Positions 36,431 through 49,044 of a DNA stretch of 64,000 bases are shown here, one piece after another. The stretch spans positions 11,182,121 through 11,246,120 of the forward strand of contig CM076654.1 of the NCBI GenBank assembly GCA_038496675.1, read 5' to 3'. This stretch comes from Rachycentron canadum (Eukaryota > Chordata > Actinopteri > Carangiformes > Rachycentridae). The notes below the pieces were generated by a model. That model was not told where the DNA came from. It searched no databases and worked only from the letters and a program-made list of their open reading frames with translations. Position 1 is the stretch's first letter, and each line of letters starts with the position of its first letter. The translations under genes and the position numbers were made by a program.

Positions 36431-37509
36431 ACAGTCTAATCCAACCATGTGGTGGAGCAAACAAATAAACGCCTAGCAGGTTAATTTTTCATGTTCAGTT
36501 ATGAAGATCTTCTACTGTGGAGATGATTAATGTTCAAAACAAGAAAATGATCCATGCGTGCAGCCAACTGCATATTGGATAGGCTTCAGAAAAGACATTA
36601 AGATACTTCTAGAGTGGACCAGACAAAGGCTGGTAGAGAAATCCTGCTTGAATGTTGAATTGAAAAAGACACTGAAGATATAAAGCTCAAATTGGAAACC
36701 TACGCCTTCAAATCATTTACAAGTTATTTTTGAAAACCCTGAGACTTGCTGCAACTTTATAAAGTTGAAACACGTAAAATGTTTTTTCACCATGTAACAA
36801 ATGCCAGGCAAAAAAGATCTTTTCTACATTGAAAATTATGCTGCTGCTGTACCCTTAAGTGCTACGAGTGTGCTAAGCTATTCATGCTGTGGTGTGAATA
36901 TTCATTTATGTCAAGTCCTGTATCTCCATTTAGTCATGCTTTTTGCTCTTGTCTGTGTCTGGTCTTTTTGGCCATTTTTTCGCTTCTCTTGGGAATTTAA
37001 ACTGAACTGAACATAAGTCAAAACCATTGTTACAGCCTTTGGTAACTGCTCCATGCTAAATACATTTCCCCATTTGCTCTAACTGGGAGTGGTGTGTAAC
37101 TGAATTAATTTTCCAAATAAACAATCAGCTTGCGTCAAATAATGAGTTCATAGCATGTATTTGTACATTATTATGATTATGTGTGATAGTGACCATCATG
37201 GTGCTTGAGTGTAGTATATGTGTGTTTGAGAGGAATGTGACTCCACTATTGTATCGGAGTTGAGCCCACTGAGAACTTCAGGGTTCATTTTCATACAATA
37301 TTGCATGGAAATCTTCCCACAACCTAATATGATGCTTAACTGGAATCAGACTGTCAGCAACAAAAATAGTTACTCACATTGACTAAAGCTTCCCCCTTTG
37401 CTTCTCCTGTTGGACTATCAAAAGTCTTCACAGGCCCCTGTATTTTCCTTTTCCTCATTGTCTCACCTCTTTTTTTAAAAAATTTAATTTCCTTTTTCTT
37501 GTCTATCTA

Positions 37510-37510
<1 letters not shown>

Positions 37511-37544
<34 letters not shown>
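37511..37544. repeat. (CT)n microsatellite
   Basis: About 16 CT units after a CTAT prefix. Confidence 0.95.
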
Positions 37545-37546
<2 letters not shown>

Positions 37547-37741
37547 TTCAAACTTACTTCCAACTGTGTTGCTTTTCAGAATGTAATGCTGTAATGTGAT
37601 TTATGCTTCCCCTACTAAGAAACCGACCCTGTGCTGTGTTTTTCTGCCTTTTTGCCTCCTCTAGTGGAACAAGTCATAGATAATCCAGACTTTTTCTTTG
37701 TCTGCTGTGAAAGTGAAAAAAAGAATAAACTGTGCACTGCA

Positions 37742-37820
37742 TTGAAGAGACAAAGAAGAGAACACAAAGAAGAGAAGAGAAGACAAGAGATGAGAAGAAG
37801 AAAAGAAAAGCAAAGAGGAT
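37742..37820. repeat. GAA/AGAG-rich homopurine tract
   Basis: Nearly 80 bp consist almost entirely of A and G (GAAGAGAAGAGAAG-type words) with only a few C or T interruptions. The chance frame over it encodes Lys/Arg/Glu only. Confidence 0.85.
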
Positions 37821-39885
37821 GCGTGGCATCAAGAATAAATAGTGTAGACAGCTACTGTGTAGGAATGGAGAGGTACAAGCTCTCATTTCTCCTCCTTGCA
37901 GATGAAAAGCTTAGGTGTCAGCTGACCACTAAACAGGTATATTAGATTCTGTGTTTCTGTTGGTGAGCATGTGTGCAACTATTCATGTGTGCTTCCCTGA
38001 CCTTTTCATGTGGGTAGGTCAATGAGACCTTTCAACCGTCTAAGTCTCTTTAGCAGTCCAAGCACATGTCTCTTGTGTGTGAGGCACCAAAAGATGAACA
38101 GATGAACACATATATCCATAGTGTTTCCTTTATCTAACCACTGCAATGATTTTTGAACCACACTCACTGATGGGTAAATGGGCTTTTGAAGGCCACTACA
38201 ATTATTCTCATTTAGTCGCTAATATCTGTGAGGTGTCTAATGGTCAATATTTAACTTACAGGACACACTGCAATTGCCATTTACTTGATTAGAAGAGAGC
38301 AGGTACTGAAAGACAGATTATAGCAGGATGGATGGAAGAGGAGGTGCTCAGGAGGGAAGAGGACGTTTTGAAAACAACACAAAAACAGTGTGCATAAATC
38401 ACACTTTATAGCTTTATAACAATCCATTTAATGTGGAAAACAAATTAGATACTGTAAATTAGTGTATACCTTTGTGTTTAACTTTGAAGACACAGCTTAA
38501 TTTCATGATTTTTACTGTGAGATTTTTTTATTAAACCATGATTACTTCTTTCAGACCTTAACAAATTGTGTTTTGTTCCTATAAACTATAAACTGCATAA
38601 ACATATCTCTAACAAGAATTTGACACAATGAACCAAACAAAATTGAGTGTCTAATTTGTGCTCTTGTCATATTATGTCATTTTTGGTACTGTCACTAATT
38701 TCCACTTTCTAGTTTCAGAGCATTTTGTGAGATCTCATTGCAGCCTCTGTATTCCTAATCACTGTTTGTTTTCCTATGCCTATCATTTTCTTCCCTCTGC
38801 TTTCTTTCTCTCCATTTCTCTTGTGTTCTCCACCACCCATCTATCCTTTCTCCTTCCATCCGGCTCCATATGCTGCTACATCCGCTTTCCTCATTATTTG
38901 TACTGAGTACATGAGCTGAATCTCAACAATGTGGAAACTCTTCACTTGATTGGGTGTCTTATCAGAGAAAACACAAGAGCTTTAATTAAAAAACAAAAAC
39001 TTTGCTACACATTACTGCACAGGGATGGGCAAGAAGATTGGATGCAGATGTATGTGCACATATATATGTGTGTGTGTGTTTGTTGTGTACACATATTTTT
39101 TATGTATCCGTGCAAATATTAACACATTTGCTTGTGTGTATATGAGTGTGTGTTATTCACTTGTGTTTGGATCTGTCCATGCATCACTTTCATCAGTACA
39201 TTTTAATTATGATAACACAAAATTATAATTACTTTTATATCGCTGTGAGCATCATTATAATTCTATAAGTTGTCGTGCATGCATTCCTCTCATCAGAGCA
39301 TGCAAGGATGTAATGTGTTGGTGGTGCATTAACAATCATTGTGATCATATGCACATTAGACTTAGCAATAAATCAATGCTAATATCACAACGTTCTCATT
39401 CTCCATGGGATTTTGTTCTAGGTGTGATGAACATGATCAAGAGAAGTTTGTGCTTTTTTTGATGTATGATGGTTTTCATTTCTTAACATCCAGACCAAAA
39501 GAGACCAGAGAAGACAGAAGTGATTGAGAGTAATTACGAAGAATAAGCAGGAAAGCACGAGAAGACGACAAGGCCATTACAGTGGGGAGCAGAGAAACGA
39601 GATAGGACCCAATAGAGCTGTCTCCTCCTTAATGAATTTAGCTTGCCTCCTCAGGATCATCTGAGCAAACAAAGACACTGCCTGCATCTTATTTCTCCCA
39701 GTAACTTTGATTCTCTTTCACCCATGATCCATCTTGCTGACTGAATTATGGAATGGTATAAAGGGCATTTTTCTCTTCGAAAAAAGATGACACATCAGTG
39801 AGTTGTTAATAGGAGGGAACAGAATAGTAAGTCACCTGTAAAATCAGATTCCTGAAATTGAATCAAATGCAGTCTCTTCAGTGAT

Positions 39886-39907
39886 ACACACACACACACA
39901 AACGCGT

Positions 39908-39960
<53 letters not shown>
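39886..39960. repeat. (CA)n compound microsatellite
   Basis: CA units are interrupted by AAACGCGTGCG near 39900-39910 and then run perfectly for about 25 units. Confidence 0.97.
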
Positions 39961-39962
<2 letters not shown>

Positions 39963-41171
39963 GAAGCAAAAGAACAGGATTCAAAGATATGTACTTAAAG
40001 CTGACATTAGCAGATTGCTGATCACAAACAAACATTTTTAAACTCCACACAAACTCATCCAAGCATAAAGAGAGCAACTTTCAAGACTGCAGATCCACAC
40101 AGATGGAGCAAAATTATCTTTGTGCCTGTTTGTGTGTTAAACCATATCGTGCCACATTTAAGATAGCTCAAAAAGAGTCCCCAAAAGATGTTTACCTCTT
40201 TACTCCACCGATGCTTACTCATGTCTATGTGGCAGCGTGGTCAGTTCACAAGTTTAAGGCCGAAAAGTTGGTGAATTATCAAAGGAAAGTACACTAATAT
40301 TCCACACAAGACTGTGCAATTACACACACTATTGCTGATTAGTACAGAATTAGTATATAATGAACTATGTTTATATGCATGCTGGGCATTATAAGTAACA
40401 CTTTCCCCAGTTTTTAGTAGTCATCAGAACGTTTTGCTGGCTCAACTGGACTCCATTCATCAGGGATTCGTATTCACAAAGTTCTTCTGCATAATTTTCT
40501 TGTGATTAGTGATCATTCTGTGGCTTGGGTCTGATAAACATATTGGACTCATTTGTATCTGAAAACCCAGACAAATTATTGCACAACATTATTTTTTAGC
40601 AGAGCAGAGCTAGGGTATGCAGAAGTATGATATTAGCTTCAGGAGAATGTTTTCCATGTTAACAATAGTGATGAGAGCAAGAATTTAATTTTTGAAACAA
40701 GTGGTGCTTCCTTTTAGTGCTGGTGATTGGGAAGCTTCATTTTGCTGCATGTTTATGTGTTTTCTACCAGTCCTTAGAGACGGTTAGCTGGCTACAAAGA
40801 CAACTGTCAACACATTAACACTGTAAACATCTTAAGAACTGACAAGGTTTCACCAGTGACTTTAGTGTCTACATATACACCCGCCCACGTAGTCATGACT
40901 GGCATGCAGGCAGATATATGTGTAAAAAAAATACACCCAGAATTATTTCACATCCATGTAATGCAGTCTTCAGTCCAGTAGATTTTACTGTCTCCTATCT
41001 TGACAGTTGTACTGCATAAAATGCCTGTGAGAGCAAATTCTTAATGCATGGTAGGCAGAGAATGTCGATGCATGTTATAATGAAGAGGAAAACATATTGC
41101 GCCTAATTCAGATCCTCTCAAACTTAGAAAGAAAAATTTGCTCTGGAGAGTCTTGGTGCCATATGGTCTAA

Positions 41172-42640
41172 ATGCTGTTTAAGAAGCCATACAACACTGC
41201 CAAGAAACAGAGGCGCAAACACACACAGAGTTTGACTGTCCCTCCCACCCGTAACACACTACCTGCCCTGTTGTTGTTTCCCCTCGCACATACCGCAGGG
41301 TGCCCTGTCCCCTCCTCAAGCTCATTGAACTCTGCTCTTTCCTCTACTTGTTCCGCATCCCTCCCATCCGCTTGTCTTTACCTCTCTTTGGCTTCCCCCA
41401 ACTCCCTCCAGGCATACACACGCTGCCAGCTTCTTCTCCTTCTCTCTCACTCTGATCTCACTGGGGAGCACTCCTGTCCTGCAACTATTCCTCCTCACGG
41501 CTTACTTTGCTTCGGGCCTTTCTCTTGCTCCAGCTCAGCTGCTACACCTCTTCCTTTTCCCTCTTTCCTTTTTGCCATCTCTGTCAGGAAATGTCACATT
41601 TCTTGTTTCTTCCTCGTCTGTCTCCAAAATGTTCCTCTTCCGATTGTCTCCCTCCACAAGGGAGAAAGTAATCTGCTTTTGACAGAGTAGCCTCCCCTCC
41701 TGGAATTGCCAACTTACGGGCAGTGAATGGTTTGAGTGCCCCCATGACCCTGCGATTGGTGTTGTCTGAAGCATTTGTTCCTGGTAACATCTCCTGTAGA
41801 AAATTGCTCACAGGAGAATGGACCAAGACAAAGACAGATTCTCTGACACCTATAGAAAGATCCAACTGGAAGTGAGCCATCTTGCCTGGAATAAAAAGAC
41901 AAAGGCACTGACCGAAAGCTGAACCCAGGAGGTATAATCTCCCTTTACTATCCATGTCCTCTTCACATGGAAGAGCCTCCATCTTGTCTTTGACCACCAT
42001 GTGGATACAAGTCAGCCATTCACATCTCACCATGAATGGGATGTCATCCCTTCTCACACTATTGCTGAACAGCCAAGTCCATGTTTTCTCCCTGGCTTTC
42101 TTCCTGCCCTCCCTCATTTCCATTGCCCCAATTTTACTTTCCCTTTTTCTTCAGATAGAAAACGGTTATTTCTGTCATCACCGTCACACTGAGCTATTCA
42201 CCCTCCTACACTGTAGTGTGCTAGGTTGTCTTTCTCTCCAGCTCAACATGCATTCCTCCGGCTCTGGGGCTCATTCACACTGGCTGGGAGTTCAGCTGAC
42301 TTTCTGTCTCTGCTTAGCATGAGCCACCACTTTCTCTACCTCCTTCCCTTGCTCCCCCTTTTTCTGTCCTTTCTTCATGTTCACACTCAGCTGGTCTCTT
42401 CTTCTCCACTAGTTCCCACTTGCTGTGTCTGCCTCTGCACCTCCTGGATATCAGTCCTTTTGACTGCCTTACTACCCCCTTTGCCTTCTAACTTCCTTCT
42501 CTTGTATCCCCCCTTTTCTTCACCAGTGAGCCTAACACTTCATACTGAGCTGCTTTCTGCCCTCCTTCATTTCCTCCCTCCATGCCTCTCTCACTCCTTC
42601 CCTCAGTGAAAGGAATTATACTTCCATTGGTGCATGGTGG
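41172..42640. other. C/T-rich region with unusually long open frames on both strands
   Basis: The plus strand holds a 172-codon frame (41172-41690), rich in Ser, Pro and Leu. The minus strand holds a 179-codon frame (41584-42123) that is less biased in composition (for example GSAFGQCLCLFIPGKMAHFQ). No domain or family motif was recognised in either. The bias is what chance frames in C/T-rich DNA look like, although two frames of this length close together are notable in AT-rich intron. Confidence 0.35.
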
Positions 42641-43816
42641 GGGGTCAGACAAGTAGCTAAATGTACCAGTGTTCTGTTTCTGAAAAATACTTTCACTCAC
42701 AAACACTGACTCCATCCCTGCATATTAGACAATACACTTCCCCCCTCGCTTTAGCCACACACACACTGCCGCACACAGTAACAGCAGACTCAGATGCCTT
42801 TGTCTTCTCTCAATTTCTCTCTCCTTCTCTTCTTCCCTCTCTCTATCTCAAGCCCATTTCAATAGTATGGCCTCCTAGAATCATCAGTCCCATTACAATC
42901 ATTACAACAGCGCCTCCATCCCTCTCTATCCTCCCTTGCTCCTTTTATATCATCACACAACTTTTTGTTTCATTTTTCAGAGGCAAGCTGTGCCCACCAT
43001 CCCCCCACAAATGACTGCCAATATACCCTTGAGCAAAGTCATTTTCCACAAATTGCGCCGATTGAGCTGCTAATGCTTATACTGGGTAGCCTCCAGGTGA
43101 GTGTGTGTGTATGCGTGTCTGTCTGTGTGCTAGTCCTGATTTGTCCCGTTATTTGTAACAGGCACAGAGCTTGTCTAATCCTGTAGGAAAAGTCTAATAT
43201 TCTGAAACAGGTCATTTGTTAATATTAATCTAATATAAACTGGATCTCCATGATATTGGCATACATTTTATTCACAAGGATGTCTTGTCTCTTTATGTGT
43301 TGGATTCGAGACAATTTGGAGGCTGCAGCGGAAATTATAATGAAAGCATTGATATAATTTTTGGTGCAATTTCAGAAAGCTCATCATTACCATCCATTCA
43401 GAAAATCAAATCAATGACTCGGTAAATGTGAGTTAAACACAGACTTTGTGTATTGGAACTTTAAACTAAGATGAGATGAGTTGTAAATTCCCAAATCATA
43501 TGAACCAACTGCAGGTAATTGTAGTCCAGTGTGAGTTTGACTAATGTCTATAAAGTAGCTGCTATGACAGGAGATCTGTAATGTTAATGACCAGTTTTAA
43601 TGGGATTAGAGTCCTCTGGAATCAGTCCCCCTGTTTACAGAAGGGAGTGTCTGGTTCCACATGTAACATGTAGCACAGTCAATGGGCTGCACATACATAT
43701 ATGTAGCACTTTTACATTATAAACCTGTGGTTAATAGGTGGTTTACAACATGTCTTTCATTCAGACATGCATGGATGACGGCAGCAGAAATATCACAGTA
43801 ATAGGCTAAATATATA

Positions 43817-43838
43817 AATGTGTGTGTGTGTGTGTGTG
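43817..43838. repeat. (GT)n microsatellite
   Basis: About eleven GT units. Confidence 0.95.
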
Positions 43839-44154
43839 TCTTTGATGTTGTGATCCATCCTTATGTTTACCTGATGTCAACTCCTAAAGCTTAAGAGTTC
43901 ATAGCAGACTTACAAAAGCTCAAAGTTGCACACAGCAGCACACAATATCTTCTTGGCAATCTTAAATTTAAAAGCAATCTATATACAGAACATTATCCCA
44001 ACAAATCCTGTAAATCTCAACTTATCCAAATAATACTTAAGCCTGGTTTTGCTAAATCCATTTCAGAAAAAGGAAAAATGTTGCTAAGAATATAGCAGAG
44101 ATAAAAGACTAATTGTTAAATCATACAGCACCAGCTCCTTCTGTGACCCTGGTG

Positions 44155-44620
44155 CACTGTGTTAAAAAGAGCAAAAGCCCTGGTTGTTACATCTTGTCGG
44201 CTTCATTTAATATTTCCTGTTTTTATTTTGAAATACTGCGGTTCCTGCCCTCGTGTGTCACCCGCCTTTCATCATCCACTCCTGCCTCCAGTTACTTACC
44301 TGCCCTTGGTGTTCCTGTCTGTCAACCCTGTATTTATACTCCTGTTTTCCCTTCCCCTTTGCTAGGTTGTCTTTGTTACCTAGTGTGTGCATTGCTCTCC
44401 AGCCTTCTTTCCTGGTGTTTTATTCCATGGTTTTTGACTTAGTGTATTCTCTCTGTATTCGTATTTCTGCTTGTGCCCAGTCTGCTCCTGTTTGTGCTGT
44501 TTTGGACCGCTTACCTGCTTAAGCTTCAGTACAGATTATGCCCTCCTGCATCAACTCCAGTCTGCTGTGAACTTCTCTGCATTTGAATCTCTGAGTTCAC
44601 CAGATTTTTTACACACGCAT
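44155..44620 (+). mobile_element. Possible retroelement terminal sequence (LTR or LINE 3' region)
   Basis: The C/T-rich sequence has the phrase order typical of many fish retroelement ends: GTTCCTGCCCTC, GTATTTATACTCCTGTTTTCCC, TTGCTCTCCAGCCTTC, TGTTTTGGACCG and finally CTTCTCTGCATTTGAATCTC. It lies in plus orientation. No coding part or second terminal repeat was found, so it would be a solo or truncated piece. Confidence 0.4.
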
Positions 44621-45095
44621 TTGGGGCATGGAAAAGTGCATTTAGGAATTAAGAGAACAAAGTAAAATCATTTACGTTAAGGCCGGTGTATATGTTTTAT
44701 GTGTACAAGAAAGTGTACTTCTTTTTGTGTGCTGTCCTGCTGAGACATTAACTCGGTGCCCCCAAAAACAAAGCCAGTTGTAGCCGACTCTTCACCTCAT
44801 TCATATTTCACCAACCAGCAGTCAGTGTAACACAAGAATTTTGGACTGCCCTACTGAACCACTGGTATTTATGAGTAGCTGCATGTCCACATATGTAAGA
44901 GGTATGCATATGTATATCACCATGTCTCCGCACTGGAGTCAGTCACTGTAACAAGATTAATGGTTGGCTGAGACAGAAGTCAATTTTCTTTCTAAAGAAC
45001 AAGTGAGAGGAAACAAGCTTGATGGCCTGCACAGTATCTTGCTGCCCTCATCCTTCAGGGATCATCTCTCCCAATCCCTGCTCTCTCTCCATCCT

Positions 45096-45096
45096 A

Positions 45097-45129
<33 letters not shown>

Positions 45130-45139
45130 CCTCTCTCTC
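45096..45139. repeat. (CT)n microsatellite
   Basis: About 20 CT units with single interruptions, in a wider C/T-rich stretch 45050-45210. Confidence 0.95.
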
Positions 45140-47084
45140 GTCTACTTTTGCAGATTATTATTGCAGATCCATCTCTCTTTCTCCCTCCATCATTCTCTCT
45201 GCCCCACTCCACAGGGGACTCACACAGAAAATAATCCTTTTCCCAAAAGCAGTGACAAGAATGAAATAGTTTAAAAAAGCTAATTAAAAAGTAAAGATTG
45301 ATGTGAATGTTCATAGAGTAGAGAGTGAGTCAGGAGTCATCATAGAAAAGGGTAAGGGTGATTTGTGGGAAGAGGTTGTCTACAATCACTTAACTTCACT
45401 GCCTCCACTTGTGAGTTTGCACATGCAAATGTATGCACACAAATACAAACAGACATAAACAAGACTGCAGAAAAACAATTCACACTACTACTACATTCAC
45501 ACACACACACATTCACACTTTCTCACACACTCTTTCACAGCATAACAGCATAAATGATGATATATCTTTTAATGAAGGGGAAAGCATGTGAGAGGAATGC
45601 TTTATGGCTATTTAAACAAGTCAATTTCATGCTAATGTGACCACTGTTTACCATGCTTGAAAATTATAAACAACCTTCTGGTGTGGGAGGAGGAGAGTGC
45701 AAAAGCAGTGAAACAAAGTAGATGTTGACACATCGCAAAAGGAAATAGAGAAATCCTTAGCTTTGCCTTTGGTGAGTTTGCATTTGGGCATTTACATTTG
45801 TCCACCATATATCCTGTAGACACAGGTACAGTCAGACCATTAACAGTACAGTAAAGAATACCTTGCTCACACCAATGATTTATTCTGTTGTCACAAGTCT
45901 CAGCTTTCTTTATTATTATTTAATAATTTTTTTGCTGACTTTCCCTGCCATTCTCTCTTTCTTTCTCTCCTCACCCAAAATACACCCAAGCAATTCCTTG
46001 ATCATACAGGTAAACACATGGAAAACTACACACAAACAAATGCGTGTTACTCGGGTTTCCCTATATCATAGCATGAAAACAAAAGCAGAGCTCTTGAAAG
46101 TACTGGTGAAGAAAATTCCAGTCATTGAATCAAAGAGGTAAGTTTGTGACTGTGGAGAGAGGAGGGTATGGAGCCATAATATGACACAGCTGAGCTTTCC
46201 TCGAATCATTACACAGAAAGACACAGACATTTTCTGAGATCAGAGAGCTGGAAGAGAAGACAGAAACAAAGGGTGGTTTGAAAGAAAGGGGTCTAAACTA
46301 AGAGAAGCATGAGAATGATATTTCCAAATACAGTTATGCAGATATAAGATGTGAAACAATCATGGGTCGTTGTATGCTGGAGTGAATATTAGCAAGACAA
46401 ATCATCCATAATATGCCTATCAAATCCCATTTGCTGATATTGTACTGTGTGACACAGCTCTGTGAGTAGAATGGCATAAGGATTACATGAGTTCTTCTTG
46501 TTCTTCTTATTTTGCTCTTTACCTCTCCCACTTTCATTATGTCTCAGTCCTCTGGAGCCCTAACATTATATGGGATAATGGAATATTGACAGAGCCACTC
46601 CATTGTGCTTTAGACACAAACAATTCAGCCAGAGAAGCTCATATTCTATTCTAAAATGGGAACCAATGTGCTTATAATGCGAAGGGGCATAAAGAAAATG
46701 CCATGGAGTGTATCTGATGGATCGAATATTGCAGTCTAAACTTTATCACTACACTCACTAAACACCCATTTGCTCCATCTCTGTCCGTCACTGTGTCAAT
46801 GTTGCCTCCCTCATAGACATGCAGTATAATGTTTTTTTCTAACCTACCATTTCAGTCTGTCAGGTTGTTTCTCTCTATATACATATCTTTTTGTCACTTC
46901 TCTCTCGCCCTGCAGATTGCCATGGTAACAGGTGAAAGAGGCTCAGGTTGACAACGAATGTGTTCTTAGTTGATAATTTAGTCCAGATTCTGGCAACATG
47001 GTATGGTAAAGTATCAGAAGTTTTTCTTTCTTTACCTCTGACTGTTTCTTTGTTTATGTTTAGGTCAATCATCACTAACACTGG

Positions 47085-47120
47085 AGGGTGGGGTTGGGTG
47101 GGGTGGGGGGGGTGGGGGGG
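47085..47120 (+). repeat. G-run tract (G-quadruplex motif on the plus strand)
   Basis: Runs of G3, G4, G3, G4, G8 and G7 are separated by one- or two-base T loops. This is well beyond the four-run minimum. It lies on the strand opposite to grid2 sense, so any quadruplex would form in the template DNA and not in the grid2 transcript. Confidence 0.9.
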
Positions 47121-48896
47121 TAACAAATAACTTGATGTAATAAATTACCACATATATAATGGGACAAATGGAAACTGGTTACAAAGAACTTTCATCAATC
47201 AACTGAAAGAAAACCATGTCTGAAAACATGTTTTGAAGGAAAGCAACAATTGTCCCATTATCATGATGACACATGTCAAAGTAAGGGTAAGGTGATTAGA
47301 CTCTTTACATACAAGATAATTGATCCATTGCGCTTTGGCTGTCTGGATGATTTCATAACTCACCCAGGAACAGTATGATAAGCAAATACGTGGAAGCAAG
47401 ACAGTTGTTGCAAGCTTAGTAAAGAAAGACTAATGATGATTGGATCAAATGGAGCAGAATGGAGGGAAGAGTGTTTGTAGGTTTCCATGGGTCAGTCACT
47501 CTCTTACAGGGACAAGAACAGAAGAGGAATAAAAACTGTGGGTCAACAACCCCATAATCAGACAACACATAGAAGAAAAAAGATGATGGCAACAACAGAT
47601 TGAAGAGAGGAAAGATCACTGTGGCTTATCTCTCCAAAGATACATCATAAGGGTCTTTTAATATATTTAGCTGAGATTTATTTCATGTACCCATCTACTT
47701 ATCTATATATCACAATGAAAAAAATCTTAATTTAACTCTTGAGTTTTCATCTCTTGAAATCTTTATCTGTATGTTCTGCATTCATTATATATCTCACTCC
47801 ACCCCCCGTCCCTCCATCATTCCTCCAGCAATCCCTCAAACAGTTTTTCCTCTCCCTCAGAAGGTATGTGCAGCTGTAATGATTTGTGAATCCTAAATAT
47901 CCAAACCATCCATCCATTTATCTCTTCACTTATCTATTCATCTACCCATTCGCCTATCTATCCACCCATTTGCACATTAATCTGTCCATCCATCCATCTC
48001 TCTGCCACGTTTTCATTTACTTCTCTCCCTGGATGAGCTGAAGTATGAACTGTAGGACTGAAGGATTAATGGTCACCCACGTTTATGATTTCCCTTTAAC
48101 GTCACTGCCCTACCCATCTCTCCATCTGTCTGTTCCTTGCTCTCAGTTTCCTTCCATCATGTTACTGCAACCTCTTCAATCCTTCATTTTCATATCCATC
48201 AGTATGTGCATGCAAGTGTGATTGGCTGCGTGTAGAAAAAGAAGTAGAGAAGACACCGTTGTCATAGTAATTTCAGGAGGCACAAGAGGATGAGCTGATG
48301 AAAAGATGAGAAGAAATAAATTGTGTAAGTGTGAGCAGCTGGTTTCAGGTGGAATAAAGGCTTTACAAAGAATGAAGGCTTTACAGTTTGTTTTTTATTT
48401 GTGTACACATTCAATGTCCTGATTCAAAGGTTTCATATACATAAAACTTGACTGAGGTCCCCAAAAAGAGCCCAAAGTATGAAAGGACACCAGGCATAAG
48501 AAGAAAGCAGAAAGTCTTTTTCTATGGTGGCTGACAAGGGTGTATGCACTGCAATGACTCTTCTCAACCGGAATAGACATGATTGGCATAGACCTCAGGT
48601 TATCTGGTAACTTGGTTACATTAGCGTGATGATCTGACAATGGCCAACAACGGTCAAATGGCACCTGAAATAGTATGTGTCAGTGGAATACAAAGCTACC
48701 CCTAGAGATCGACATAAACCTTCCAGTATTTGAATAACATGCAAAAATCACACTATTCCAATGCTGACATATCAAGATATAAAAGTTGCTCTCTGAATGG
48801 AAAATGATGCTGCAATATCAAAAAGGCCCAACATTTACTGTACATAAATATCTATTTACTTAAAAACCTGAATGACCACTTATTTTGTCCCTTAAT

Positions 48897-49044
48897 TTCA
48901 TTTTTTTTCTCATTTTTTTATTTTTATTATTTTTTTTCATTTTTCTGTTATCTTCTTATTTATTTATTTATTTTATCTGACTTTTTTTTTAACTGCTTCC
49001 ACATTTGTTTCTTCATCTGCAAGTTTTTTTTTTTTTTTTTTTTT
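48897..49044. repeat. T-rich low-complexity tract
   Basis: T-runs and TTTA repeats occur over about 150 bp, ending in about 19 T at 49026-49044. Confidence 0.9.

Larger units (their letters stand above)
36431..44154. other. Intronic stretch without recognised genes
   Basis: This contains microsatellites at 37511 and 39886, a GAA-rich purine tract at 37742-37820, and the C/T-rich, comparatively GC-rich region 41172-42640 described separately. The part at about 43190-43560 is non-repetitive and AT-rich. No exon or RNA gene was recognised. Confidence 0.5.

Noticed and set aside
41172..41690. 172-codon plus-strand frame considered as a gene
   Set aside because: Strong C/T bias, no domain and opposite to the host gene; kept only as a regional note.
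47910..47995. CATC/CATT repeats considered as a CRISPR-like or ordered array
   Set aside because: Irregular short words typical of a decayed CCAT microsatellite; no constant repeat-spacer structure.
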